Assembly (NCBI GenBank): GCA_020249145.1
Contig: JADCGF010000024.1
Coordinates: 1 to 64,000, forward strand
Length of the DNA: 64,000 bases
Reading direction: 5' to 3'
Source of the DNA: Roseomonas sp.
Lineage (GTDB): Bacteria; Pseudomonadota; Alphaproteobacteria; Acetobacterales; Acetobacteraceae
This document shows positions 42,047-51,971 of this stretch, in pieces. Each line of letters starts with the position of its first letter. Within the stretch, counting starts at the first letter, position 1. The notes beneath the pieces were generated by a model. That model did no database searches, was not told where the DNA came from, and saw nothing but the letters and a program-made list of their open reading frames with translations. Made by a program: the position numbers and the translations under genes.

Positions 42047-44191
42047 ATGTCTGCACCAAAGGGGCTTTTCGTTGCCCCCATTCTGAAGAATTTCATCGAA
42101 ACCGAAGCCTTGCCCGGCACGGGGGTGGAGCCTGCCCGCTTCTGGGAAGCGATGGAACGCACGCTACGTGAAATGGTGCCGACCAATGCCGCGCTGTTGG
42201 CCAAGCGCGATGCGCTGCAAGCCAAGATTGATGCCTGGCACCAAGCCAACCCGGCCAAGCCGATTGATCAGGCCGCCTATACCACCTTCCTGAAGGAAAT
42301 CGGCTATCTGCTGCCGGAACCAGCGCAAGTGACGGTGGCCACTACCGATGTGGATGCGGAAATCGCCTCCATGGCAGGCCCGCAGCTTGTCGTGCCGGTT
42401 TCCAATGCGCGCTATGCGCTGAATGCCGCCAATGCGCGTTGGGGCAGCCTGTATGATGCGCTGTATGGCACGGATGCCATTCCCGGCACGGCTTCCGGCA
42501 AGGGCTACGACCCGGAACGCGGCGCGAAGGTGATTGCCTATGCGCGTGGCGTGCTGGATAGCGCCGTGCCGCTCGCCAAGGGCTCGCACGCCGATGCCAC
42601 GGGCTACCGCATTGAAGGCGGCGCGCTGGAAGTCACGCTGAAGGATGGCAGCAAAACCGGCCTCGCGCGGCCTGGCCAATGCGTGGGCTTCCTGGGAGAG
42701 CCGCATGCGGTGTCTTCACTGCTATTCGTCAATAACGGCCTGCATATCGAAGTGAAATTTGATCGCGCGCACCCGATTGGCAAGACCGATCCGGCGGGCA
42801 TTGCCGATGTTGCTTTGGAAAGCGCTTTGACCACCATTCAGGATTGCGAGGATTCCGTCGCCGCCGTGGATGCGGAAGACAAGGTCGCTGTCTATCGCAA
42901 TTGGCTTGGCCTGATGCGTGGCGATCTGGAAGCGAGCTTTGAGAAGGGCGGCAAGACCATGGTGCGCCGCCTGAACCCGGACCGCGTGTTCCAGCGCCCG
43001 GCAGGTGGCGGGATCACGCTGCATGGCCGTTCGGTGATGCTGGTGCGCAATGTCGGCCATCATATGATGATTGATGCGGTGAAGCTGGATGGCGCGGAAG
43101 TGCCGGAAACCATTCTGGATGCCTTCTGCACGTCGGTGATTGCCATTCATGATATTCGCGGCAAGCGCCTGAATTCCCGCGCCGGCAGCGTCTATATCGT
43201 GAAGCCGAAGATGCACGGGCCGGAAGAAGTGGCTTGGGCGGATACGCTTTTTGCCCGTGTGGAAGATGCGCTCGGCCTCAAGCGCGCCACGCTCAAAATG
43301 GGCATCATGGATGAGGAACGCCGCACCACGGTGAACCTGAAAGCCTGCATCGCGGCTGCCAAGGATCGCGTGGTCTTCATCAATACGGGCTTCCTTGATC
43401 GTACCGGCGATGAAATCCACACGGCCATGGAAGCGGGCGCCGTCATTCGCAAGAACGACATGAAGGGCGCGGCCTGGATCAAGGCCTATGAGGATTGGAA
43501 TGTGGATACGGGCCTAGCCTGCGGCCTGCGCGGGCGCGCGCAGATCGGCAAGGGCATGTGGGCCATGCCGGATGCCATGGCGGCCATGCTCGACCAAAAG
43601 GTGGGCCACCCCAAGGCGGGGGCTTCCACGGCCTGGGTGCCATCGCCTACAGCCGCGACGCTTCATGCGCTGCATTATCATCAGATCAGCGTTGCCAATC
43701 GGCAGGATGAAATCACCAAGGGCGGCCCGCGCGCGAAGCTGGATGATATTCTGACCGTGCCGCTGGCGCGCGACACCAATTGGTCTCCGGCTGATGTGCA
43801 GGCGGAACTCGACAATAACGCGCAAGGCATCCTGGGCTATGTGGTGCGCTGGGTGGATCAGGGCGTTGGCTGTTCCAAGGTGCCGGACATTAATGATGTC
43901 GGGCTCATGGAAGACCGCGCGACTTTGCGCATCAGCAGCCAGCACATCGCCAATTGGCTGCGCCATGGCGTGGTGAGCGAAGCGCAGGTCATGGAAACCA
44001 TGAAGCGCATGGCGGGCGTGGTGGATCGGCAAAATGCCGGGGATGCGGCCTATCGCCCCATGGCGCCGGCTTTTGACGGCCCGGCCTTCAAGGGCGCTTG
44101 CGATTTGGTGCTGAAGGGCCGCGAACAGCCCAATGGCTATACGGAATTTGTGCTGACGGCGCGCCGGCGGGAAGCCAAGGCGGCGGGCTAA
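42047..44191 (+). CDS. glcB: Malate synthase G
   Basis: This 714-residue enzyme condenses acetyl-CoA and glyoxylate to malate, in the glyoxylate shunt or in use of glycolate. It is the single-chain G form of normal length, with [14 protein letters not shown] C-terminal blocks, [15 protein letters not shown] near residue 265 and [20 protein letters not shown] near 610. The start at 42047 has GGGAG about ten bases upstream. No glc oxidase genes or isocitrate lyase are nearby. A stable hairpin follows its stop. Confidence 0.95.
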   Translation: MSAPKGLFVAPILKNFIETEALPGTGVEPARFWEAMERTLREMVPTNAALLAKRDALQAKIDAWHQANPAKPIDQAAYTTFLKEIGYLLPEPAQVTVATTDVDAEIASMAGPQLVVPVSNARYALNAANARWGSLYDALYGTDAIPGTASGKGYDPERGAKVIAYARGVLDSAVPLAKGSHADATGYRIEGGALEVTLKDGSKTGLARPGQCVGFLGEPHAVSSLLFVNNGLHIEVKFDRAHPIGKTDPAGIADVALESALTTIQDCEDSVAAVDAEDKVAVYRNWLGLMRGDLEASFEKGGKTMVRRLNPDRVFQRPAGGGITLHGRSVMLVRNVGHHMMIDAVKLDGAEVPETILDAFCTSVIAIHDIRGKRLNSRAGSVYIVKPKMHGPEEVAWADTLFARVEDALGLKRATLKMGIMDEERRTTVNLKACIAAAKDRVVFINTGFLDRTGDEIHTAMEAGAVIRKNDMKGAAWIKAYEDWNVDTGLACGLRGRAQIGKGMWAMPDAMAAMLDQKVGHPKAGASTAWVPSPTAATLHALHYHQISVANRQDEITKGGPRAKLDDILTVPLARDTNWSPADVQAELDNNAQGILGYVVRWVDQGVGCSKVPDINDVGLMEDRATLRISSQHIANWLRHGVVSEAQVMETMKRMAGVVDRQNAGDAAYRPMAPAFDGPAFKGACDLVLKGREQPNGYTEFVLTARRREAKAAG

Positions 44192-44198
44192 AGTCCCT

Positions 44199-44228
44199 GC
44201 GCCGCTTGTCTTTCCCGGCAAGCGGCGC
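44199..44228 (+). terminator. Hairpin after malate synthase G
   Basis: A perfect ten-base stem GCGCCGCTTG / CAAGCGGCGC with a ten-base loop lies seven bases past the glcB stop. It is followed by AAGCATG, not by a T-run, so it could be a factor-assisted terminator or an mRNA-end stabiliser. It separates glcB from the SDR gene. Confidence 0.55.
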
Positions 44229-44280
44229 AAGCATGATGCGAAGCGGGCGGCAGTAACCGCCCGGGCAGGAGGAACGCACC

Positions 44281-45072
44281 ATGGATTTTTCAGGCAAGGT
44301 TGGCATTGTGACGGGCGGCGCCAATGGCATTGGCGCGGCAGTGGCGCGCGGTTTTGTCGCGCGTGGCGGCAAGGTGGTGATTGTGGACCGCGATGCCGCC
44401 GCTGGAGAGGCTCTGGCAGCTTCCCTTGGCGCATCAGCGCTGTTCCGCACCGCTGATGTCACCAAATCCGCTGATGTCGCGGCTTATGTGAAGGCAGCGC
44501 TGGATCTCTTTGGCGCGATTGATTGCTTCCACAATAATGCCGGCATTGAAGGCCGCGTCGCGCGGCTCGCGGAATATGAGGAAGCCGTCTTCGACCAGAT
44601 CATGGCCGTGAATGTGAAGGGCGTGTTTCTGGGCCTGCGCCACGTTCTGCCGGTGATGATCGCGGCCGGGCGCGGCGCGGTGGTGAATACAGCCTCCATC
44701 GCGGGGCTAGTGGGCTCACCTGGCATGGCGGCCTATTCCGCTTCCAAACATGCGGTGAATGGGCTGACAAAAAGCGTGGCCGGTGAGGTCGGGCCGAATG
44801 GCATTCGCGTGAATGCTGTCTGCCCCGGCCCGATCGCAACGCGCATGATCGAAGAAGTCTCCCGTCAGGTGTCGCCCAATAATCCCAAGAGTGTTGAGGA
44901 ACGCTACGCCGCGGGGATACCGCTCAGGCGTTACGGCACGGCGGAGGAAGTGGCCAATCTGGTGCTGTTCTTGCTGTCCGACCTTGCCAGCAATATGACG
45001 GGCGGCGAATACACCGTGGATGGCGGGCGCACCGCCGCACCGGCAGGGGTTTCAGGCAGCACCACGCAATAG
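44281..45072 (+). CDS. Short-chain dehydrogenase/reductase (SDR)
   Basis: This 263-residue NAD(P)-dependent oxidoreductase has the cofactor motif TGGANGIG at residues 11-18, NNAG near 85, the catalytic serine near 139 and YSASK at 152-156. The end DGGRTAAPAG is usual. AGGAGG precedes the ATG. It is a classical SDR whose alcohol or ketone substrate cannot be read from the sequence. Position next to glcB and an intradiol dioxygenase does not fix a pathway. Confidence 0.9.
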   Translation: MDFSGKVGIVTGGANGIGAAVARGFVARGGKVVIVDRDAAAGEALAASLGASALFRTADVTKSADVAAYVKAALDLFGAIDCFHNNAGIEGRVARLAEYEEAVFDQIMAVNVKGVFLGLRHVLPVMIAAGRGAVVNTASIAGLVGSPGMAAYSASKHAVNGLTKSVAGEVGPNGIRVNAVCPGPIATRMIEEVSRQVSPNNPKSVEERYAAGIPLRRYGTAEEVANLVLFLLSDLASNMTGGEYTVDGGRTAAPAGVSGSTTQ

Positions 45073-45095
45073 GGCCACCCCAGAGCTACCGCGCC

Positions 45096-45959
45096 CTACC
45101 CAAGACGCTTGAGCGCAAAATCATAGGCAAGCTTGCGCCAAGTTGAATTCATCACCTTGCCATCGGGCGCCTTCCCGGGAGGGTATTGCGTGAATTCGGC
45201 GATCAATTCCTGCTTCACGCCAAAGACCGCATCACTATCCAAATAGGGATCGCCGGCGACAAAAACATGCGTCACCAGGGTTTCATGCCCCGGTGCCGCA
45301 ATCATGAAATGCACATGCGCCGGGCGCATCGGGTGCCGGCCCGTGGCGCGCAGCAATTCCCCCACCGGGCCATCATCCGGCACGGGGTAGGAAGTGGGTG
45401 TCAGGGTCCAGAAATGGAAACGCCCGTCGCTATCGGTACGAAAGCGCGCGCGCAAATTGGCATCCGGCTGATCAGCGCGCTGCACATCGTAATAGCCATC
45501 CTCATCCGAATGCCAGATATCCACGATGGCGCCCGCAATGGGGCTGCCGCCTGCGGTTGAAACACGGCCAGACACATGCAGCGCTTCGCCCTTCATGGCG
45601 CGCGCAACCTCTGCCCCCAGCGGCAATTCCGGCGCGCCTTCAACGTAAAACGGGCCGAGCACCGTGGTGGGGGTGGCGCCCGCCGGCTGCCGGTGATTGA
45701 TCGCATCCACCAGCATGGAAACGCCAAGCGTATCAGATAGCAGGATGAATTCCTGGCGCTTGCCATCACACATCTGGCCGATGCGTGTCAGGAAGCTGAT
45801 CGCCGCCTGCCATTCCTCAAAGCTCGGCTCCACATCGCGGACGAAAGCATGCAGATGCTTCACCAGGCTTTGCGCGATGTGGCGGAGCCGGGGGTCCTCT
45901 GCGCCCGCCAGGCGCTGAAGCACGGCATCGGTGATGGAGTTTTCGTCAAAATCACGCAT
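45096..45959 (-). CDS. Intradiol ring-cleavage dioxygenase
   Basis: This 287-residue enzyme opens a catechol-type ring between the two hydroxyl groups with non-haem Fe(III). The four iron ligands can be seen: Tyr in DGYYDV (156/157), Y191 in PTSYPVP, and H215 and H217 in RPAHVHF. The N-terminal alpha-helical linker (DPRLRHIAQSLVKHLHAF) matches catechol and hydroxyquinol 1,2-dioxygenases. Length and the block VLGPFYVEGAP favour a hydroxyquinol or catechol type over protocatechuate. No cycloisomerase or reductase is adjacent. Confidence 0.88.
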   Translation of the reverse strand: MRDFDENSITDAVLQRLAGAEDPRLRHIAQSLVKHLHAFVRDVEPSFEEWQAAISFLTRIGQMCDGKRQEFILLSDTLGVSMLVDAINHRQPAGATPTTVLGPFYVEGAPELPLGAEVARAMKGEALHVSGRVSTAGGSPIAGAIVDIWHSDEDGYYDVQRADQPDANLRARFRTDSDGRFHFWTLTPTSYPVPDDGPVGELLRATGRHPMRPAHVHFMIAAPGHETLVTHVFVAGDPYLDSDAVFGVKQELIAEFTQYPPGKAPDGKVMNSTWRKLAYDFALKRLG

Positions 45960-46012
45960 CCGAGGTTTCCCCTATCATTCCCTGTTCGATCAGACAGGCA
46001 GCACAAAACCGT

Positions 46013-47095
46013 CTAATCCAGCCCCATCAGCCCGCGCGCGAAATCCCGCGCCGCGAAGGGGCGTAAATCCTCGGCCTTTTCACCGACACCGACCACATGC
46101 ACCGGCAGGCCGAATTCCTGCGCCAGCGCGACCACCACGCCGCCCTTGGCGGAGCCATCAAGCTTCGTAACGGCAAGGCCGGTGACATCCACCATTTCCT
46201 TGAAAACCTTCACCTGCTGTACGGCATTCTGCCCGGTGGTGGCATCCAACACCAGCAGCACGGAATGCGGCGCGCTTTCATCCACGCGCTTGATGACGCG
46301 GATGATTTTGCGGAGTTCTTCCATCAGCGCAGATTTATTGTGCAACCGCCCGGCAGTATCCACCAATAGCAAATCTAGCCCATCAGCGCGCGCCGCAGTT
46401 AGCGCATCAAAAGCCAGCCCCGCCGCATCGGCACCAGGCTTGGCGGGTGCGAAAAACCTTGCGGAGGTCCGCCCGGCCCAGACTTGCAATTGCTCCACCG
46501 CGGCGGCGCGGAAGGTATCGCCCGCGACAAAGCCGATTTTCAGCCCCTGTTCGGCGTAATGGCGGCCTAGCTTGGCGATGGTGGTGGTCTTGCCCGTGCC
46601 ATTCACACCCACCACCAGCACCACATGCGGCGCGCGAGCGGGGATGATTTCCATGGGCTGCGCCACGGGGTCCAGAATGGCGGCGATTTCATCCGCCAGC
46701 GCTGCCTTCACTTCCTCATCGGTCACTTCCTTGCCGAAGCGCGTGCGGCGGAAGCCTTCCACGATCCGGCGCGACGCCGCGACACCCAGATCGGCTGTGA
46801 TCAGGGTTTCTTCCAACTCCTCCAACGCCTCATCATCCAGTCGCCTTTTGTGCAACAGGGAGACGACGCTGTCCGTGAGCTTGGCGGTGGAACGCGAAAG
46901 CCCCGCCTTCAGCCGCGCGAACCAGCCGGTTTTGGCGGGCGCTTCTGCCTCAGGCGGCGTGATTTCTGCGGGTGGTGCTTCTGGTTCAGGCGGCGGGATT
47001 TCGGCCACCGGCGCGGGCGGATCCGGATTGGGTGTTTCTGGCGTTGGCTGCGGCGCACCACCGCGCAAACGACCAAAGAAGTCGCGCAGTGCCAT
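46013..47095 (-). CDS. ftsY: Signal recognition particle receptor FtsY
   Basis: This 360-residue GTPase docks SRP-ribosome complexes at the inner membrane. The first 60 residues are a Pro/Glu-rich acidic A domain, followed by the N domain (GLSRSTAKLTDSVVSL near 69) and the G domain with GVNGTGKTTTIAKLG near 163, DTAGRLHNKSALMEEL near 246 and TKLDGSAKGG near 310. Its ATG shares one base with the mtaB stop (TGATG). It is the last of the dapF-mtaB-ftsY unit, a common alphaproteobacterial order. Confidence 0.96.
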   Translation of the reverse strand: MALRDFFGRLRGGAPQPTPETPNPDPPAPVAEIPPPEPEAPPAEITPPEAEAPAKTGWFARLKAGLSRSTAKLTDSVVSLLHKRRLDDEALEELEETLITADLGVAASRRIVEGFRRTRFGKEVTDEEVKAALADEIAAILDPVAQPMEIIPARAPHVVLVVGVNGTGKTTTIAKLGRHYAEQGLKIGFVAGDTFRAAAVEQLQVWAGRTSARFFAPAKPGADAAGLAFDALTAARADGLDLLLVDTAGRLHNKSALMEELRKIIRVIKRVDESAPHSVLLVLDATTGQNAVQQVKVFKEMVDVTGLAVTKLDGSAKGGVVVALAQEFGLPVHVVGVGEKAEDLRPFAARDFARGLMGLD

Positions 47096-48351
47096 CAGGC
47101 GGCTTCCGCCAAAAGCCCATTCGCATCGGTGCCGGTCACGCGCAGGCGGCGGATTTCACCCGGCTGCCCCGCGCTACCCAGCAAGCGCAGTGGCGCGAAA
47201 TATTCCGTATGGCCGCGATCGGGATGTTCCAACAAAACCTGCTCCTCCTGCCCCAGCCGCGCCGTGTAATAGCGCGCCGCCGCCGCCGCGCCCGCTTCCC
47301 GCAATCGCGCCGCCCGTGCGCGACGCTGCGGCACCGGCATTTGTGGCATGCGCGCTGCCGGCGTGCCTGGGCGTTCCGAATAGGGAAAGACATGCAGGAA
47401 AGAGAGATCGCAGGCGCTCACAAGGCTAAGACTCTCCTGAAATTGCGCTTCGGTTTCAGTCGGGAAACCCGCAATCAGATCAGCACCAAAGACGATATCG
47501 GGCCGCAGCCGCCGCGCCTTTTCAGCCAACGCAATCGCATCCGCGCGCAAATGCCGCCGCTTCATGCGCTTCAGGATCAAATCCGATCCATGCTGCAAGG
47601 AAAGATGCAAATGCGGCATCAGGCGTGGTTCTTCCGCAATCAGCCGCCACAGGTCTTCATCCACTTCCACGGGATCGAGCGATGACAAGCGCAGCCGTGG
47701 CAATTCCGGCACGAGGGCCAAAACGCGGCGGATCATTTGCCCAAGCGTAGGGCTGCCCGGCAGATCAGGCCCGTAGGAAGTGACATCAACGCCCGTCAGC
47801 ACCGCTTCCCGATACCCCGCAGCCACCAAGGCGCGAAGCTGTGCGACAATGGCGCCGATGGGGACAGATCGTGACGGCCCGCGCCCGAAGGGGATGACGC
47901 AAAAGGTGCAGCGATGATCACAGCCCTGCTGCACCTGCACGAAAGCGCGCGCCCGGCCAGCGAATTCCGTCACCAAATGGGCCGAGGTTTCCCGCGCGGC
48001 CATGATGTCGCTGACAGGTGCGGGCGGCGCATCCAAAGCGGCCCAAGTTTCGGGCTTCAGCTTCTCGGCATTGCCGATCACACGCTCCACCCCCGGCAAG
48101 GCAGCCCATTTATCAGGCGCGATTTGCGCCGCGCAGCCGGTCACGATGATGCGCGCGCCGGGATTATCCCGATGCGCCTTCCTGATCGCCTGCCGCGCCT
48201 GGCGTTCAGCTTCCGCCGTAACCGCGCAGGTATTGACGATGATGGCATTGCCCTGCCCGGCCTTGCTGGCCAGGTAGCGCATTGCCTCACTCTCATAGGT
48301 ATTGAGCCGGCAGCCGAAGCTGAGCAGGCGGGGTGCTTCCAAGGTGCTCAT
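47095..48351 (-). CDS. mtaB: tRNA threonylcarbamoyladenosine (t6A37) methylthiotransferase MtaB
   Basis: This 418-residue radical-SAM enzyme adds a methylthio group to t6A37 of ANN-decoding tRNAs. The N-terminal cluster cysteines are in FGCRLN, NTCAVT and TGCAAQ, and the radical-SAM triad is in [20 protein letters not shown] near 143. The C-terminal part includes a TRAM-like domain. The length is normal. Its start overlaps the dapF stop by four bases (ATGA), so the three-gene unit is coupled. Confidence 0.93.
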   Translation of the reverse strand: MSTLEAPRLLSFGCRLNTYESEAMRYLASKAGQGNAIIVNTCAVTAEAERQARQAIRKAHRDNPGARIIVTGCAAQIAPDKWAALPGVERVIGNAEKLKPETWAALDAPPAPVSDIMAARETSAHLVTEFAGRARAFVQVQQGCDHRCTFCVIPFGRGPSRSVPIGAIVAQLRALVAAGYREAVLTGVDVTSYGPDLPGSPTLGQMIRRVLALVPELPRLRLSSLDPVEVDEDLWRLIAEEPRLMPHLHLSLQHGSDLILKRMKRRHLRADAIALAEKARRLRPDIVFGADLIAGFPTETEAQFQESLSLVSACDLSFLHVFPYSERPGTPAARMPQMPVPQRRARAARLREAGAAAAARYYTARLGQEEQVLLEHPDRGHTEYFAPLRLLGSAGQPGEIRRLRVTGTDANGLLAEAA

Positions 48352-49175
48352 CCGGCCAGTGCCCTGGGATCAACCTGCCCGATGAAGGCAGTGGCGAAGG
48401 GGCCGGTCATCATTACATGGCCATCCGCGCGCCATTCCATGAACAGATCACCGCCCGGCATGGAAATCCGCGCCGCACGCCCAGTCAGACCGCGACGATG
48501 GGCATTGACGATCGTGGCACAAGCACCGGAACCACAGGCGAGCGTCAACCCCGCACCGCGTTCCCAAACGACAAGGCGCAAATGATCCTGCGATATCACC
48601 TGCACAAAGCCGATATTGGCGCGGTCCGGGAAAATCGGGTCATGTTCCAGGCGCGGGCCGATCTGATTGATCGGCAGCGCATCCAAATCGGGCACGAAAA
48701 AAGTCGCATGGGGATTGCCCATGGAACAGGCGGCGGGATCAGCGACACCGCCCAAAGCGAGCGGCAGATGCAGCGTATCCACCTCCCGCGCGAGCGGCAC
48801 ATCCTGCCAGCCTAATCGTGCCGACCCCATATCAACCCGCCACATCCCGCCCGGCATCGCCTCGCTCGGCAAATCGCCGGCAATGGTCCGCACCACCACC
48901 CGCGCCTTGCCGGTTTCCGCAGCGACCAGGGAAGCGATGCACCGCGTGGCATTGCCGCAGGCGCCGGCTTCCGAACCATCCGGGTTATGGATACGCATAA
49001 AAATATCGGCGCCGGGCGGCGGGGGCTCCAGAATGATCAATTGGTCGCAGCCGATGCCACGCCGGCGATCCGCCAGCGCCACAATCTGGGCCGATGTCAG
49101 CCCAAGCGGCGCGGCGCGGCCATCCAGCACCACGAAATCATTGCCGAGCCCATGCATCTTGCGGAAGGAAAACAT
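48348..49175 (-). CDS. dapF: Diaminopimelate epimerase
   Basis: This 275-residue enzyme converts LL- to meso-diaminopimelate for lysine and peptidoglycan synthesis. The two catalytic cysteines are C73 in [11 protein letters not shown] and the one in LACGSGAC near 215. The N-terminal block [17 protein letters not shown] and DQLIILEPP fit the family. It is the first gene of a conserved dapF-mtaB-ftsY operon, and a palindromic repeat lies in front of it. No promoter motif is clear. Confidence 0.95.
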   Translation of the reverse strand: MFSFRKMHGLGNDFVVLDGRAAPLGLTSAQIVALADRRRGIGCDQLIILEPPPPGADIFMRIHNPDGSEAGACGNATRCIASLVAAETGKARVVVRTIAGDLPSEAMPGGMWRVDMGSARLGWQDVPLAREVDTLHLPLALGGVADPAACSMGNPHATFFVPDLDALPINQIGPRLEHDPIFPDRANIGFVQVISQDHLRLVVWERGAGLTLACGSGACATIVNAHRRGLTGRAARISMPGGDLFMEWRADGHVMMTGPFATAFIGQVDPRALAG

Positions 49176-49186
49176 GGGCGGAGATA

Positions 49187-49290
49187 TAGAGCATTTTCAA
49201 GCCAAGTGGAATCACTTGGCGGCTCGGAAAATGCGACCAGACAAAGGTTTAGAGCGGTTCCCGTACCCCCGTGAACGGGGATCGCTCTAG
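49187..49290. repeat. Alphaproteobacterial palindromic repeat (two-part element)
   Basis: The intergenic gap between dapF and cheZ holds two linked inverted repeats. The first contains GAGCATTTTC and GAAAATGC as arms around CAAGCCAAGTGG...CACTTGGC. After GACCAGACAAAGGTTTA the second begins AGAGCGGTTCCCGTACCC and ends GAACGGGGATCGCTCT. I recognise this arrangement as a family of short dispersed palindromic repeats widespread in Alphaproteobacteria. A 13-base piece of it is also seen at 134-146. Such elements may be mobile miniature repeats or mRNA hairpins. Confidence 0.75.
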
Positions 49291-49337
49291 GCTTCCCCGC
49301 GCCGAACCGGAACCCGCTTATTGAATAGACCTAATCT

Positions 49338-49958
49338 TTACCCGTTCAGCAGCCGGTCAATCTCATCCTGTGCCAGATCGGGGCCAGCCTGTTTCGGGTC
49401 CGCCACGGTTTGCACCACGCCCTTCAACTCCACCTTGGGGCGGGAGGCATTGGGGCCGGGTTGGGCGTTTTCGGGCAGGATGTCTTCCAGGATCGATTCC
49501 ACCTGCTGCAAGTCACGGATGGCGCGGCGGATGCGCTGGCCGGTCAAATCCTGGAAGGAACAGGCTTCAAAAATGGCATTCACCTTTTCGGTGATGGCCG
49601 GCAGTGCATCCGGGCTGCCAGGACCCTTTTCCAACCATTCCTGAATGGCCTCAGCGGCTTCCAGAATGGTATTGGCGGCTGCTTCCGTCGCCTGGACCAC
49701 CGCCTCAAGTTCCTGGCCGGACGTGCGATTGCCCGGCTGAGGCGCGGAAATCATGCCAGCGATTCTTTCATGAACGGAAGATATCTGGCTGGCCAGGTTT
49801 TCCTCGCTCATGCCCAGAAGCTGTACGCTGGCGGATACCTCGGCGCTCACTTCGGAAATGCGGCGGTCCATAAAGGCGCGCAAATCGCCGAAAAGGGGCT
49901 CCATAGCGGCCCTGAGCACTTCCGGGTCCGGCAGCGTATCCGCTTGCGAATGCGACAT
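49338..49958 (-). CDS. cheZ: Chemotaxis protein phosphatase CheZ
   Basis: This 206-residue protein dephosphorylates CheY-P. The long helical hairpin is apparent, with the catalytic EACSFQDLTGQRI near 131-143: D137 and Q141 correspond to the active Asp and Gln of enteric CheZ. The C-terminal DEIDRLLNG is the CheY-docking peptide. The ATG at 49958 is chosen because the helical domain begins there. No other che or flagellar gene is adjacent, so it stands alone in front of the rpmI-rplT genes. Confidence 0.88.
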   Translation of the reverse strand: MSHSQADTLPDPEVLRAAMEPLFGDLRAFMDRRISEVSAEVSASVQLLGMSEENLASQISSVHERIAGMISAPQPGNRTSGQELEAVVQATEAAANTILEAAEAIQEWLEKGPGSPDALPAITEKVNAIFEACSFQDLTGQRIRRAIRDLQQVESILEDILPENAQPGPNASRPKVELKGVVQTVADPKQAGPDLAQDEIDRLLNG

Positions 49959-50058
49959 GAGACTTCGTCCTGAATCCAAAGGGCGGCCAAACCGCCGGGT
50001 GATCACGGGCGCATTAAACACCCATAAAGGTGAAATCTCCGTTTCCCCGGGGCGGGTC

Positions 50059-50086
50059 TTGTGTGGAAAACTTTGCGGCGCTATAG
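50059..50086 (+). promoter_or_regulatory. Candidate sigma-70-type promoter for rpmI-rplT
   Basis: TTGTGT and CTATAG are separated by 16 bases and lie about 118 bases before the rpmI ATG. The gap from 49959 to 50203 holds no gene, so the ribosomal protein promoter must be here. infC, which often precedes rpmI, is not adjacent. The -10 match is partial. Confidence 0.4.
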
Positions 50087-50203
50087 CCCCGCCTCCCGCG
50101 CCGTGGCCCCATGGACATGCCCGGCCGGAACCCCCTTCCCGCCGCATGGTGCGGCCCCAGTAATGGGTGCAAAGCGGAAGGGCCGACCCCATAGGAGGGC
50201 CAA

Positions 50204-50410
50204 ATGTCCAAGATGAAGACGAAATCAAGCGTGAAAAAGCGCTTCCGTCTGACCGCGACCGGCAAGGTCAAGGCGGGCGGTGGCTTCAAGCGGCACATGC
50301 TGTCCGCCAAGCGGTCCAAGATGAAGCGCCAGAACCGCGGGACCTTCGTGCTGGATAAGCAGGATGGTGATACCGTGAAGCAGTGGCTGCCCTATGGGCT
50401 GGACCGGTAA
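50204..50410 (+). CDS. rpmI: 50S ribosomal protein L35
   Basis: This 68-residue basic protein of the large ribosomal subunit has [19 protein letters not shown] at the start and [20 protein letters not shown] in the middle, as in all bL35. GGAGGG precedes the ATG. rplT follows at 15 bases, the normal order, and pheST lies downstream. The usual infC upstream gene is missing from this locus. Confidence 0.97.
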   Translation: MSKMKTKSSVKKRFRLTATGKVKAGGGFKRHMLSAKRSKMKRQNRGTFVLDKQDGDTVKQWLPYGLDR

Positions 50411-50425
50411 AGGGAGGGACGCAGA

Positions 50426-50785
50426 ATGGCTCGTGTAAAACGCGGCGTTACGAAGCACGCCCGCCACAAGAAAATTCTCAAGCTTTCGGAAGGCTATGTT
50501 GGCAGATCCGGCACCGCCTACCGCCCCGCTTTGGAGCGGGTGGAAAAGGCGCTGCAATATGCCTATCGCGACCGTCGCAACAAGAAGCGCGACTTCCGCG
50601 GTCTTTGGATCCAGCGCATCAACGCTGCCGTCCGTGAGCATGGCCTGACCTATTCCCGCTTCATCGCCGGCATCAAGGCGGCGGGGATTGAGATGGACCG
50701 CAAAGTGATGGCGGCGCTTGCCTTTGACGAACCGGCGGCCTTCGCGGCGCTGGTGGAAAAGGCGAAGGCGGCCGGCGCCGCCTGA
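50426..50785 (+). CDS. rplT: 50S ribosomal protein L20
   Basis: This 119-residue bL20 protein is required for early large-subunit assembly and can autoregulate its operon in some bacteria. It starts [19 protein letters not shown], contains [15 protein letters not shown] near 28 and [20 protein letters not shown] near 50. AGGGAGG precedes the ATG. Two hairpins follow its stop before pheS. Confidence 0.97.
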   Translation: MARVKRGVTKHARHKKILKLSEGYVGRSGTAYRPALERVEKALQYAYRDRRNKKRDFRGLWIQRINAAVREHGLTYSRFIAGIKAAGIEMDRKVMAALAFDEPAAFAALVEKAKAAGAA

Positions 50786-50791
50786 TTACCC

Positions 50792-50813
50792 CCGCCCCGG
50801 TGATCCGGGGCGG
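50792..50813 (+). terminator. Hairpin directly after rplT
   Basis: A perfect nine-base stem CCGCCCCGG / CCGGGGCGG with a TGAT loop begins six bases after the rplT stop. There is no T-run directly after, so it may stabilise the upstream transcript or act with the second hairpin. Confidence 0.5.
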
Positions 50814-50829
50814 CGACCCAGCATCACGG

Positions 50830-50866
50830 AAGGGCCGCTTCCTGGTTAGCCGGGGATGCGGCCCTT
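50830..50866 (+). terminator. Second hairpin before pheS, possible terminator or attenuator
   Basis: AAGGGCCGC pairs perfectly with GCGGCCCTT across a 19-base loop and is followed by TGTTCATTT, a T-rich tail typical of intrinsic termination. It ends only 21 bases before the pheS ATG. That position fits attenuation of pheST or a terminator after rplT with readthrough. Confidence 0.5.
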
Positions 50867-50891
50867 TGTTCATTTGGACCTGCCCGCATGA
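50856..50891 (+). other. Possible 11-residue leader frame coupled to pheS
   Basis: An ATG at 50856 opens a frame reading [11 protein letters not shown], and its TGA overlaps the pheS ATG (ATGA). GGGG lies directly before it. It lies within the right half of the second hairpin. The pheS start itself has only a weak ribosome site, so translation could be coupled. One phenylalanine codon is too few for a classic attenuator, so this is tentative. Confidence 0.25.
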
Positions 50892-51967
50892 CCGATGATC
50901 TTGCCGCCCTTAGGGCCGAAACCGAAGCCGCGATTGCCGCCGCCGCCGACCCGCGCACGCTGGATGCGGTGCGGGTTGCCGTGCTTGGCAAATCCGGCAG
51001 CCTGACCGCGCTGCTGAAAGGGCTTGGTGCCGTGGCGCCGGAAGCGCGCAAGGAACGCGGTGCCGCGCTGAACCAGGTGAAAGCCGCGATTGAAGCAGCT
51101 TTGGAAGCGCAACGCGCCGTGGTGGAAGCCCGCGCCTTGGATGCGCGCCTGGCCGCTGAACGCATGGATGTATCTCTGCCGCCGCGCTCCTTCGCGCCCG
51201 GCACGGCGGCAGAAGGTGGCATTCACCCCATTGCGCGCACCATGGAAGAACTCACCACGCTCTTTGGCGCCATGGGCTTCAAGGTGGCGGAAGGCCCCGA
51301 TATTGAAAGCGATTGGCATAATTTCGGCGCGCTCAATATTCCGGATCACCATCCGGCGCGGCAGGATCATGATACTTTCTATGTGCCCGCCGTAGATGGG
51401 CGCCGGCCTGTGCTGCGCACGCATACATCGCCTGTGCAAATCCGCACCATGCTGACCGAAGCGCCGCCCATTCGCGTGATTGTACCTGGCCGCACCTATC
51501 GCGCCGATCATGATGCGACGCATTCGCCCATGTTTCATCAGGTGGAAGGGCTGGTGATTGATCGGAACATCCATCTCGGCCATTTGAAGGGCTGCCTGAT
51601 TGATTTCCTGCGCGCCTTTTTCGGCATTGCCGATTTGCCGGTGCGTTTCCGCGCTTCCTATTTCCCCTTCACGGAACCTTCGATGGAAGTGGATATCGGC
51701 TGGAGCCGCAAAACCGGCGAATTAGGCAAGGGCGGTGACTGGCTGGAGATTTTGGGCTCTGGCATGGTGCATCCGAAAGTGCTCGCCAATTGCGGCATTG
51801 ATCCGCGCGAATGGCAGGGCTTCGCCTTCGGCATGGGGATTGAACGCATCACCATGCTGAAACACGGCATTCCCGATCTGCGTCCCTTCTACGAAGCTGA
51901 TATCCGCTGGCTGCGCCATTACGGCGCCGATCCGCTTTCCCCGCCATCCTTGGTGGAAGGAGTGTGA
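50888..51967 (+). CDS. pheS: Phenylalanyl-tRNA synthetase alpha subunit
   Basis: This 359-residue class II synthetase subunit holds the active site that activates phenylalanine. After an N-terminal coiled coil come [28 protein letters not shown]-like [10 protein letters not shown], the motif 2 region [10 protein letters not shown] and motif 3 [11 protein letters not shown]. The length is normal. It is followed by pheT after four bases, and is 102 bases after rplT. Confidence 0.97.
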   Translation: MTDDLAALRAETEAAIAAAADPRTLDAVRVAVLGKSGSLTALLKGLGAVAPEARKERGAALNQVKAAIEAALEAQRAVVEARALDARLAAERMDVSLPPRSFAPGTAAEGGIHPIARTMEELTTLFGAMGFKVAEGPDIESDWHNFGALNIPDHHPARQDHDTFYVPAVDGRRPVLRTHTSPVQIRTMLTEAPPIRVIVPGRTYRADHDATHSPMFHQVEGLVIDRNIHLGHLKGCLIDFLRAFFGIADLPVRFRASYFPFTEPSMEVDIGWSRKTGELGKGGDWLEILGSGMVHPKVLANCGIDPREWQGFAFGMGIERITMLKHGIPDLRPFYEADIRWLRHYGADPLSPPSLVEGV

Positions 51968-51971
51968 CGCC

